DNA from: Geosiphon pyriformis
Lineage: Eukaryota > Glomeromycota > Glomeromycetes > Archaeosporales > Geosiphonaceae
DNA: 64,000 nucleotides
Assembly (NCBI GenBank): GCA_016748015.1
Contig: JAAOMT010000128.1
Span: 2,193,426-2,257,425 of the forward strand
Direction of reading: 5' to 3'
Made by a program: the position numbers and the translations under genes. Positions 50,011 to 60,019 of the stretch are shown piece by piece. Under the pieces are notes generated by a model that did no database searches, was not told the origin of the DNA, and saw nothing but the letters and a program-made list of their open reading frames with translations. Numbering within the stretch: position 1 is the first letter of the stretch; each line of letters begins with the position of its first letter.

Positions 50011-51440
50011 TTAATAGAAAGGTCTATTTATTTTAGTTGGAGGGCAAGTTCCCATTATATGTCCAAAATAAGGGCCAAAGTGCACCTCGTCCCCCATTGA
50101 AGTTTGCCCTTTGTTACAATCCTGCCCATTAAAAAGCTTTATTAATTTTGGTTACTCTTAACATATGAGCTTCATATAGCTCTGAAAAATTATTGATCCA
50201 AACAAACTTTTTATATATATAACAAACAAAAAATCTTAAATACCGGATGTTCAGTTTTAAATCCATCCAAAATATCTCCCCTACACAAATATGCTATATC
50301 AGGCTGTTCACTACACACACAATCAGCATCGATCCAAATTTCATATGCATGATGAAATAATGGTATTCCTGGCGGTTTTAACAAGGGCAATCGTGGAACA
50401 AAATCATTCCCATTGGTAACTCTATACGCTGTAATGTTTCTTTCAGTGGAATAGTTGACAAACTTTGCAAAACTCAAATCACCGATTGGTGGTTGACCAA
50501 ATGTAAAAATTTCGAAAGGAATATACCCTTGAAAGTATGTTCGTAATGATAAGCCTGCGAACATTGCCCACACTTTGTATGTAAAGATAGTAAATTAATA
50601 CAAACTAAAAATTTTATTCTTGAATAGATTTCAATTATGTCAAAGCTACACTTGGAAAAACTTACCACCACCCATTCCATGACCTATAAACTTAATGCTA
50701 TTAATAGCATTAACATTTGCATGTTCCAACAGGTAGACTATGTTTTCCAAGACTTTTGCGGTCCCATCAGCACTCTTGAATTCATTAAATAAGTAACGAT
50801 CAACTTGTGATCCCATTTCAAAGATTTTAGGAAATTTTCCTAATGTAAACATTCGTTGCATCCATTGTTCACGATCAAGTGTCTTCCCCTTGAAATAGAC
50901 AAAAATGTCATTGCCGCCGATTTCATCTGGAACAATGATTGCTTTAACTAAAAGACAAATTAAGTTATTGAAATATGAGCTTTATTTTTTGTGAAATTTA
51001 ATTACTCGCTTACAATGAATTTCTGAGGCGATTTCACCACGATCTTTTGAACCCAAACAATAAGCTAAACTTGCATAATACGCTGAAATAGTGATTCTCT
51101 CCAGATATTCCAAGTTAGTCCCATTAATTGGAAGTTTAAATGCTTTTTCGGTATCCAATTCAAAACTTCTGTCATTTAAAATTTTGGGCTGTTTAATTGG
51201 TTTTGATGAGAATGTTTTATGAATTTTAGATTCATAATATTTTTCAAAAGAATCTTTTTTCAAAAAATTCAAAGAATGCTCTTTTAAAGTGGGACTTTTG
51301 ATGGTCTGAAAATTTTTGAACAGTGTTAAGAATACAAATATTGTTATTATTATTATTATTATTATTATTGGTATTATAACTATGTTTTTGAAAAGAACAA
51401 AAACTTTTGTTGGAAGAATATAAAAGTTTTTTTTTTCCAT
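50011..51440 (-). CDS. L16: lipase-like protein, elbow G-H-G-M-G-G
   Basis: Exons 51440-51014, 50947-50666, 50572-50244 and 50121-50011; 382 residues. The membrane segment (about 14-42) contains a run of Ile from an ATA microsatellite, as in L15. Marks: A-S-L-A-Y-C-L, V-Y-F-K-G-K-T-L, F-T-F-G-Q-P-P-I-G, T-N-G-N-D-F-V-P-R-L-P (Asp kept), F-H-H-A-Y-E-I-W-I, V-H-F-G-P-Y-F-G (His kept) and M-G-T-C. Gly233 replaces the nucleophile. Exon 1 ends on T, not G, before intron 1, so the usual Gly codon there becomes Phe. A TATATAG stretch lies about 55 nt upstream of the ATG. Confidence 0.9.
51342..51370 (-). repeat. ATA/ATT microsatellite coding for poly-Ile in L16
   Basis: Trinucleotide repeat in exon 1 of L16, read as ATA codons inside the membrane segment. 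Confidence 0.9.
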
Positions 51441-51943
51441 TACTTTCGTCTTTTTGATGGAAAAAAGGTGATAATAGATATTTTGATCTATATACCCTGA
51501 TCTTGAATGTAATAACTTATTTAATACTTTTACTCATCGCCGAGAAAGGCAACCAAGTTTGTTTGTTTCAAAGCAAAGAGAATTCGCATGTTAAGAAGGC
51601 AGCTTAATTCGGTTTGTAAATATTTTATAAAAAAATTTATCAAAATTAAAGCACTCGATAAAAGACAATACAGTTGCGGATTCGCCAGATCTCGTGATAT
51701 CCGGACTAAACCGGTATGATATTTTGAAAATCAGTCCAGCGATATTTATTCTTTTGAACCATTCAAAAAACACTTTTAAAGGTACAATATCTTTATAGTA
51801 AAAGACAATCTGTTGGAAATTCAAACTGCTAATAGCTGTTCACTTTTTTCTATGATTATATTTATAATTTACTAATAATATATATATACAACTTTGTTTA
51901 GCTGAAAATCTGTTGAAAACTTTTGGCAAATTTTTTTTTCCAA

Positions 51944-51983
<40 letters not shown>

Positions 51984-52469
51984 AATAATGAAATAAAACC
52001 CCAAAATAATAATTAATTTAAAAAAAAATTATTAAATTACATTCAAGTTCAACATAATAAAAAATGTTAGTCAAAAACAAATTTTAACAAAACTATTTAA
52101 TAGAATTAAACCATTAAATAAAACCAAAAAGTATTTATAAATTATTTGTAATAATATTAATAAAGAATGATCTCATTATATACTGGGTAATAAATAACTA
52201 TTGTAAAAATATAATTTATAATTTATTATACCAAATTAAAATATGATAGCAGCCTTGGTTCGATTAAAGGACTTTATTGTAAAACTACAGTATATTATAT
52301 CAATTATTTGATTAAAATAGTAAAAAATTTAATGTAATCAGATTAAATAGGAACTTAACATTATAATAGTAAAAATGACTTTTGTTACTTTAATATTTTA
52401 ATTAGCTTGAAAATTTACTTTATTTTCAGTATTTCTATTTTTTCAGTTTTAGACCTAGCATTGTAAATA
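51441..52469. other. Intergenic, AT-rich with (ATT)n
   Basis: Upstream region of L16. It contains an (ATT)n array at about 51948-51981. The minus-strand frame at 51591-51824 has no motif. Nothing else was seen. Confidence 0.5.
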
Positions 52470-53690
52470 GGCATTGCTATGTGTCTCTATTATTTGCGGG
52501 TAAAAAATCTAGTGAATTTTACTTTGCAAATGTATATAACTTTTTGCCAATTGCAAACTATACATCCAATAGAATGTCCACTAATCTTATCTACATCTTT
52601 TGTGGGAGAGTACTATATAAAAGGTGTACAGGGGTCAGGATAAATAGACTGCATGAACAGAGCCTTCTACTTGGATTTTCTGGAGCTGCTTTGCCTCTCG
52701 TATACTTAGGCAAACTTCCACTTACTAGTTTTGCAATAGTGAGCTTGTCGTCCAAAATTAGCATGTGAGTAACGGGCTACCTATTATTGACTTTTTTTAA
52801 AAATGAAGTGGCCATGAAGCACTTGTATCATTATTAAAAGTGGTGTGCATGAACCCCATTTCAGAGTCTCTTGTTTTAATGGCGTCTTTTGCTGCCTGAA
52901 CATTTTTGAACCAATATGGTATAAAAGTGGCAATGTCGACTCCAGTAGACAACAGTATTATAAGCAAATCTCGTCAAGCCCAACCGCTGCTTCCAGAGCT
53001 GCTTTTGAAGATGATTGGATACACCTTTGATTGATAGTATACAGTTGAGAATATCTTTGACGTTTGCTATGAACTGCTGTAGCTTTTCTCTTGGAGGCTT
53101 TTGCCTGTTTTGACACTCTCATTGATTGCAGGCAGCTCTCCTTCCCTGCATGCAGTAGGGAAAGAGTGTATTTATAGTAAGAATGTCTTTTAGAAGTTCA
53201 TGCTTGTCGGAGGTTGCATTGTTGAAAAAAACCAAGAGTTTTGCAGAATGAGAAAAAAGATAATTACAAGAAGTTAAAGGCAAATCGGCAAAGCATATTA
53301 TGGTGAGTAACCAAAATTTACAAGACCATTCCACGGCTTGCTCATTCCAATGGGGTCTTAAGTCTCAATCTTTTGAAATTGAAATCTGACCTGATATCGC
53401 TGAAGAGTTTCTTTGATTAAAAATTGAGAAAGAAGGAGTTGCTTTTGTCGCTCGAGATTCCCTTTTCGCTTTCCATCAGAAATACTGGTGCGGAGGTGGT
53501 GGCGGTAGTAATGGTATCAGCATTTTGAGAATTTAGCTCAGGAAAGAGAAAGGTAGTAAGAGAAAAAGGGGGGTATTTATTTTCGCGATTTTGATCATGA
53601 TAAGCATTACTAAACAACTGATTGGTATTATTATTAATAGGCACTATTAACCAAACCTTTTCATTTTTAGAATTTGGTCCCAAAAACTCA
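52470..53690 (-). pseudogene. Fanzor relic lacking its 3' third
   Basis: On the minus strand this copy starts with the shared 5' terminus near 53640 and continues through the N-terminal block with L-R-P-H-W-N-E (about 53345-53365) and the open frame 53334-53119. It reaches the RuvC-I neighbourhood, where V-E-G-S-V-H-A-V can be read at about 52640-52670, but a small deletion destroys the D-P-G core. The match continues to the N-I-L-L-D-V block near 52560 and then fades, so RuvC-II, the zinc ribbon and RuvC-III are missing. Stops and frameshifts are frequent. Confidence 0.65.
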
Positions 53691-54177
53691 ATTTATAAAG
53701 ATATTAATAGATGAAAAAGAAACTGAAAAATTTATAATTATTTCAATAGTCTATCATGCAAAAAAGCGATAATTCTAATTTGATTTTCAGCGATATCACA
53801 GTCTTGAATTTTTGATATTTGATACGTTGAAGTTACTCATTTCATAGAGGTTATATTCAAAGAGTTAAGTTCTTATCCTTTCTAAAAACTCAAAATTGAA
53901 TAAATAAAAAAACTTAAATTTATTAATAAATAAAACTTTTTGATACAAAAACTTGAGTTTGTAAACCAATTCCAAAATATTTCAATTTAAATCTTTACTC
54001 TTTTTCGATATTTTCAATACCGGAAACGGTATCAAGTTTTGTAATATATGAACACGAATTTTTTCGCATCCATTTAATCCTTCATTTTAAATATCGCCTC
54101 GTTTTGGGAAAAGTATAATAAACCAAACAACAATACACATGTTTTCTGTTAAACTGTAATTTATATATACTAAAATA
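53691..54177. other. Intergenic downstream of L17
   Basis: 3' flank of L17. AT-rich, with no feature seen. Confidence 0.5.
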
Positions 54178-55716
54178 TTACATATCATGTTCATCTCCCA
54201 TAAAATACCCAAAATAAGGACCATTATGCGATGATATTCCATTAATCCTAACAGGATTCTGAGCTCCAGCATTGCAATTCTGTATTTTAAAAGAAATTCA
54301 GAAATGATGAGTTATGAAAGAAATTTGGTTAGAAATCAATTTTAAATTTGAAATAAATAAATAAATAAATAAAAAAGTTTACAGTGTGTTCGGTAAAATA
54401 AAATGTCTCAGGTTTAATTCCGGGAACCATTTCTCCCAAACATTGATATGTTTTGAAAGATGTTCCACAATCACATTTTTCAGATGATATCCAATACTCG
54501 GGATTTGAATGCCAATATCCATCTAAAATATTTGTTTTGGGAGGTAATTGTGGAACATAATCGTCGGTATGTGTGATTCGGTAGATGTAGACGCTATTTT
54601 GAAGGTGTCGTATAAAATTTGCATTTCCTATCCGTGGTTGTCCAAAGGTAAAAATATCGATATGTAATTCAGGGTGTTTTCTTTGAATTTTTAGTCCTGC
54701 AAAAATTGCAAAAACTAGAAGCCAAATTAAAAATTTAGGACGTTATTATTTTCGATTGATACGAAAGGGGAACCCGAATTTACCTCCTCCAATGTCATGG
54801 CCTGTGAGACAGAGACGATAGTGAGGTTTCAAATTTAATAACCTTTGGATATCGTCAATTAAATTTTTTCGATCTAATTCAAACATTTCGTAAAATTCTT
54901 TATCAACAAGCCCTCCGGGAACATAAAGGTAATCTATGAGTGAATTTACACGTTCACTGAAATCTAGCTCATCCATTATTTTGCGTTTAGCCCGTATAGA
55001 AACTATCACTTCACCATTTTTTTTATCGGTAAAAATATCGGCTTTCAATCCAAAAATTTTTAAGTGAGTGAGCTAGAAGAAAAAGTATTCAGACAGAGCA
55101 TAATAAACTCCCCTCAAATTTCTTTACCTTTTAAATTAGCTCCATTTGAATAAAACCCATGAGGAGTTTTGGATGAATATATATCGTGTGCGAAACCGGC
55201 GAATCTACGGAATTGTTCTAGAAGGTCTTGATTATTAATAACATCCTTATAAAAATTTACATGATTCCTTTTACTTTTTAAAGTTCTTTTTTGCGTCACT
55301 TGTGAATCAAACATTGATTCTCTTTTATCAGCATCATCCCAAGTTTTAAATTTTTTTTGAAAAACATGAGTTAGGTCGGTGGCTTGATCCTGATTTAAAT
55401 TGTTCATAATTTTTCTTCTTGAAAAGGGTAATTTCAATTTTGATCGGTTGTCAATTTGATTTGAGAACATTCTTGATTTGTTAATATCCTTGGTGACATG
55501 ATCATTTTTTCTAACTTGATCTATTCGAAATCTTTCAAGTTTAATCTCAAAAGTCCCTTTTAGATAAAGTCCCAATAGAATTGCTAACGTGAATGGCAGG
55601 ATGTAAAAAATTTTTGGAAAGTGATTATTTCTTTTCAAATTTCCGAAATTGGCCCTGAATGCAAAGTTTATTTTAGAGTAAGGTTGTTCTGTTGAAACGA
55701 AAGGTTTGTATAGCAT
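54178..55716 (-). CDS. L17: divergent lipase-like protein, Ser replaced by Asp, disulfide pair lost
   Basis: Exons 55716-55128, 55041-54784, 54714-54383 and 54279-54178; 426 residues, the longest member. A hydrophobic segment (about 36-54) follows a 35-residue basic N-terminus, and a polar linker of about 110 residues comes next. Marks: F-A-G-F-A-H-D-I-Y-S-S (Ser where all others have Cys), F-T-F-G-Q-P-R-I-G, T-H-T-D-D-Y-V-P-Q-L-P (Asp kept), H-S-N-P-E-Y-W-I-S, S-H-N-G-P-Y-F-G (His kept). The protein ends M-G-D-E-H-D-M without the terminal Cys. The elbow is G-H-D-I-G-G, with Asp279 at the nucleophile. Intron 3 uses H-T|GT instead of N-P|GT. It sits at the right end of the array. Confidence 0.88.
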
Positions 55717-57540
55717 CGTAACAATTGTTTGAGAAATTAATGATTAGTCCATTTCTCACCTTTATTAATGTAACCTGAAAAAAATCCTCATTGAATGCTT
55801 ACTCCATCTGAGAAAATTTAATCAACTTTGTCCGACTTCAAAATAGAGGAATTTTGGAAATCAGAGTTGTCAGATGTTCTTTGAAAAAACAATAAACAAA
55901 TGAATAATTTAAAATTTTCCAAATAGTATCATTAATTTGAATATAAGAAAAGCAAAATATTTACGGAACATTAGACAAAATATTTTTCTTTCAGAATATT
56001 AAAATATTTACAATTTCCGATAAACATATATTTCACCTTACCTGGCTCGTCGTTAGCAATTAAAATATATATTCATATGAAAATGGTTTTTCCGAAAATA
56101 TCTCATGACAAAATTGGGGTCATAGTTCATTAAATTTTTTTTAAATCCACAAATAGATACCAACTTCTCAATTTTTCCCAAAGAATAGGGGCTTGATAAT
56201 TTTATAGAATTAAAGTGGTCAAAATATTTATTACAGGTCATGGATTAAAAAATATTAATGACATGTTTAATTGATTCCTGATTACCCAACTGTGCAAATT
56301 GAAAGATGGCTAACAAAAATCCCATAATTAGCAATTTTTATATCTAGGATGAGATCATTTTAATTTGTATGTTGTAATAACTTTGGGTCACTAAATTATC
56401 TATTGATATCAGCAAAACTCAGAAAATCATGTCGATTATCTCTTTTTCTCGTGATTTAAAGATATGATTTTTTTTAGTCAATTTAAAAAAATATTGAAAA
56501 ATGTACTTACCATCTCAATTTATATAGATTATCGATATTTTCAAATTTTGAATACCACGGTTTGTTTTTTTTTTTGTTTGTTTTTTCTTGATAATATTTT
56601 CCCAACTAATAATATAACTTGAATGCGCTTTATGAAATTTTTTTAAAGTTTTAAATTTTTTAACTTTTTGAAAATTTAATTCAATTTTAAAAAAAAAAGT
56701 TACAAAGCGTAAATAAATATTTTTCAAAACATTAAATATTATTTCTTAAATTATTTTAAAATTGAAAAATTTTAACTGTTGCCATATTGTTTTGCATCAT
56801 TTTTTTAATACTTTATACAATAATTAAGCGTTCAAAAGCTTACAATTTAGTGGAGAATTTAAAGCAATTTTACAAGTCTTTAATCTTGATTTATTAATTT
56901 ATATAAAATTAAAAATAATCCCTAAAAGAGAAATCCACAACGTTACTCCTGTAATCTTTCGAAAGAATCAGGACATCTTATTTCATGTGAAAATTTCTCA
57001 TACAGAATTATAATAACTATTGTTTTACATTTCATTTATAATCAAATTTCAAATTTTGTGTTGTTTATCAACCAATTTATTTGTTTCTTTTGTTAATTAT
57101 TAAAAATTTTCATAAACATAATGTAAATCTGGCACGACCTTTTTATGACCATGAATTGCTATTCAAGATAGAATTTTCAACTATTCCTTAAATCACAAAT
57201 CATACTAATCCGCAAAATCAAACATTAATATAGGGTTATCAATTTTTTATCTTCCAATACATAATGTTTTGTTGTCTATGTATGTGGCTAAATAGGTTAA
57301 AGACGGTGGAGAATTTTGGTAAATACATTTTGCCCAAGTCCATTTCTCTAAAACCAAAAGCCGAAAATTGGGAGTGCAGCAAAATTTAGCCTAAGCTGTT
57401 GAAAAAAAAGGTTTGGAATATTCTCAAAACAATTAAATCTTTTATGCATCAGGATTTCAAAAAAATAAAATAATTCTACAAGATTCCTTCGAAAGCATAC
57501 AATTTTGATAAACCATCCAAAAGAATCAAAAAATTCTTGG
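55717..57540. other. Intergenic between L17 and F-box gene
   Basis: A 1.8-kb AT-rich spacer and the right edge of the lipase-like array. The minus-strand frames at 56053-56241, 56515-56727 and 57348-57557 are featureless. Confidence 0.5.
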
Positions 57541-58576
57541 TCAAAAAAGGAATCCAAAGGAACTCAAAGATGAGCTTAAATTTTTCGCTTTTTCACAATA
57601 GTCTTCATGTTCGAGCTCAATCTTTCTTCGTAAACTGATCCAAGAAAGATCGGTGAATTCTTCGATAGAAGTTGATTTCAGAGGGTTGAGATAAGAAGGG
57701 CAATGATGCCAAATAACATCAGCGCTCCACTTTGGAGAACCGTTAGGTTTAGTCTCCATAAGCATATTACTCAGATTAATCGAGATTCTGGCCCGACGCT
57801 CTAGTCCTCTTTGGGCGATTAAATTTGTTTCTGCAATTTTCTTCTTTCGTAAATAAGCCTCACGATCGTGACCATCTTTAATTCTTTGGAAAGCCTTCAG
57901 ACGTTGTTGTTCAATCCAACTTTCTTTTTCCTCCGAACTGCATTTAAGATTCCGATATTCCAAATGAAGTAATATAGCATGAGGATACCAATAAGCATTT
58001 TTCAGATATCCAGCTTTTGGAAGACATTTGATTAAGAAGACAGGTATTCCGAAACGTTCTTTCAATTGGTCTTGGCTAAATTTCCGTTCGAGTAAAAAGG
58101 TTTAAATGAAACATAGAAACATAAACTTAGATTAAGTAGAATAAATTTTTTCAAAAAAACCTTGCCGAGAATTCCTGGAAACATTTATCACAAACTCGGA
58201 TCATGAATACAAAATAATATTTTGCTCTTTCATCATTCGGTTGACCTTTTCTACAAATTTGGCACCCTTTTTCAATCATGAATCTTGTATAGACACGTTC
58301 ACTCATTCCCTCAGGTGCTGCAAGTTCGATCCATGGGAGGAATAACTCTCTTGCCTGACGCCAGATCAAATCTGTTGATGATGATGGTTCCGTTGTGATA
58401 TATCGATTAAACTTTTTACAGACTTGGGCAAGCCGAGATAGACCGCAGGGTGATAAGTATTTGAGAATACTGATAAATATTTCTGGTGCCATATCTTGCA
58501 AAGAATTTGGTGGCGTCACTGATGTGGAAGATTTCTCGTTATTTGCAAGTTTAATTTCTTCATTTTTTGAGGCCAT
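57541..58576 (-). CDS. F-box protein with Cys4 knuckle
   Basis: Two exons, 58576-58161 and 58075-57541, with an 85-nt GT-AG intron splitting a codon in phase 2; 316 residues. Residues about 23-62 form an F-box (P-N-S-L-Q-D-M-A-P-E-I-F-I-S-I-L-K-Y-L, then L-S-R-L-A-Q-V-C-K-K-F-N), which would bind Skp1 in an SCF ubiquitin ligase. A C-Q-I-C ... C-D-K-C pattern at about 109-136 could bind zinc. The remainder is helical and charged, with a basic L-R-K-K-K patch, and carries no leucine-rich, WD or kelch repeats, so the substrate is unknown. It is not related to the lipase-like genes and marks the return to unique sequence. Confidence 0.85.
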
Positions 58577-59744
58577 ATTTCCAAAAGTAATTTGCTATTG
58601 TTTGATTAAGCGTAAGGATAAAGTGGGATTGTGAAAAAATATATTTCCCCAACATCTAATTTTTAGAGAAAAAGTATAGTAATGTTTTGATTCTCATGAA
58701 AAGTGGAGTATACTTGCCTGGAAAAAGATAGATTGAAAAGTTATGAGGTTTTTTAAGCTGAAAATTTTGGGCACAAACAATCAAGACCGAGACTTTATTA
58801 TGGGATTCGTTTCAGCATGCTGTGGAACTGCCGCCGCTCACTTTGCATTTATAGGGAATCAGTGACGTTAATTTCTGTGATAACAAAAATGATAATGGGT
58901 AGCACTATGAGATTAGTGAACTTTGAAGCTCAGACAACTTGAAAGAGTAAGTAAAACTTAAATCGATAACAGACTTGATGATGATCCTTTGGAATTTGCA
59001 ACGCTGCTCTTTAAAGCACATCGAGAGGCCAAAACTTAAATGCCATTCTGACTTTTGAAATTATTCACAATTAAAGAATGACGTTAAAGATGGGAGGTAC
59101 AAAGTATGAAAAAAAGGGGTTTTTTTAAAAAAATTCACGAGAACAGAATTGCAAGTTTAGGAAATAATATTAAGTCATAGTGTTAATTGTTCTATTTTCT
59201 AATTAGGATCAGAAAGTATTAGAACGGACAATATTCATTATGATGCCAAAAAATAGGTGATTGGTTAAAAGGTCCCTACATTACAATCATAAAAATGAAA
59301 TTTTTGTGTTCAAAGTCCTAAAAAAACCATATGACTTATCTGATTCGCAGTTATTACAAAATGTTCTAGAAGGGAAATGGCTTTTCAATTCAATGATTAT
59401 TTCGATTCATCCGATACTCCAAAATAACGGTTTCTTTGGGATGGCATTGTTGGATCGATAAATATCGTATTTTTAATTTATGATTATCCGAATGTGAATA
59501 GCTCAAATTATCTGTTTGGGTGTTACCTCAATATATATATAATGCGGCAAATATTGCGTATACTTGATGTGGGAATTATCACCTTCCCAAATTTTATATC
59601 TAAAATTTTTGTTAAAATCTTTTTTAGATCTATAATGCAAGTGGCTGCAAACTTTTTGTTAAAAAAATATGGAAGACCATTGTGTGTTCAAAATACAATC
59701 ATTGATTAAAAGATATTAACTCAAAATGTGTAAATATGCATGTC
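58577..59744. other. Intergenic upstream of F-box gene
   Basis: It contains the F-box promoter region. A slightly GC-richer patch lies at 58780-59090, with no identifiable content. The short plus-strand frames at 59261-59461 and 59494-59709 have no recognisable domain and are probably chance. Confidence 0.45.
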
Positions 59745-60012
59745 TAATGAGTTTATTTTTATTGTTATTTACCTCCAACTGGCCATTGTTAAATTATGAC
59801 ATCAATCTTGGCTGTGAAGTTTGCCATGGCTTCCTGTACTTGAACTCTAATAATCGTGATTAATACGAAATGTTTCAAAGAGAGAGGTAATGGTCTCGTA
59901 GAATTGGGATGCTTGAGTTTGCAGCCTGTGAAGCGATGCTATGATTTGAAGTCATAACGGTTCAAACCTCCGATTAATGTGTCCGTGCGCTCAGCTGGGC
60001 CAATCCTTGCGT
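59745..60012 (-). mobile_element. Candidate tRNA-derived SINE
   Basis: On the minus strand the right end carries an A-box-like TGGCCCAGCTGAGCG (about 60002-59988) and a B-box-like GGTTTGAACC (about 59968-59959), about 34 nt apart as in a polymerase III tRNA promoter. No full cloverleaf could be folded. About 200 nt of non-tRNA sequence follow, ending in an A-rich tail containing AATAACAATAAAAATAAAC (about 59769-59751). This is the layout of a SINE. It is a single copy in this window, so its repetitive nature is inferred. Confidence 0.45.
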
Positions 60013-60019
60013 TGCCTGG

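Noticed and set aside
52481-52768. Plus-strand 95-codon open frame
   Set aside because: It is antisense to the RuvC-I part of the minus-strand Fanzor relic.
8349-56000. Catalytic His placed in the H-x-x-x-E-x-W-I motif
   Set aside because: That His is conserved, but in Rhizomucor miehei lipase the catalytic His257 is in H-L-S-Y-F-G near the C-terminus, which aligns with H-x-G-P-Y-F-G in the last exon. The W-I motif aligns with F-L-H-A-G-E-E-Y-W-I of that lipase.
57348-57557. Possible third exon of the F-box gene
   Set aside because: The F-box frame ends with a stop at 57541 and no splice donor before it is needed. The frame is Phe-rich and low-complexity.
59900-60010. Functional tRNA gene
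   Set aside because: A- and B-box-like sequences are present, but I could not form an acceptor stem and a full cloverleaf on either strand. A SINE or tRNA relic fits better.
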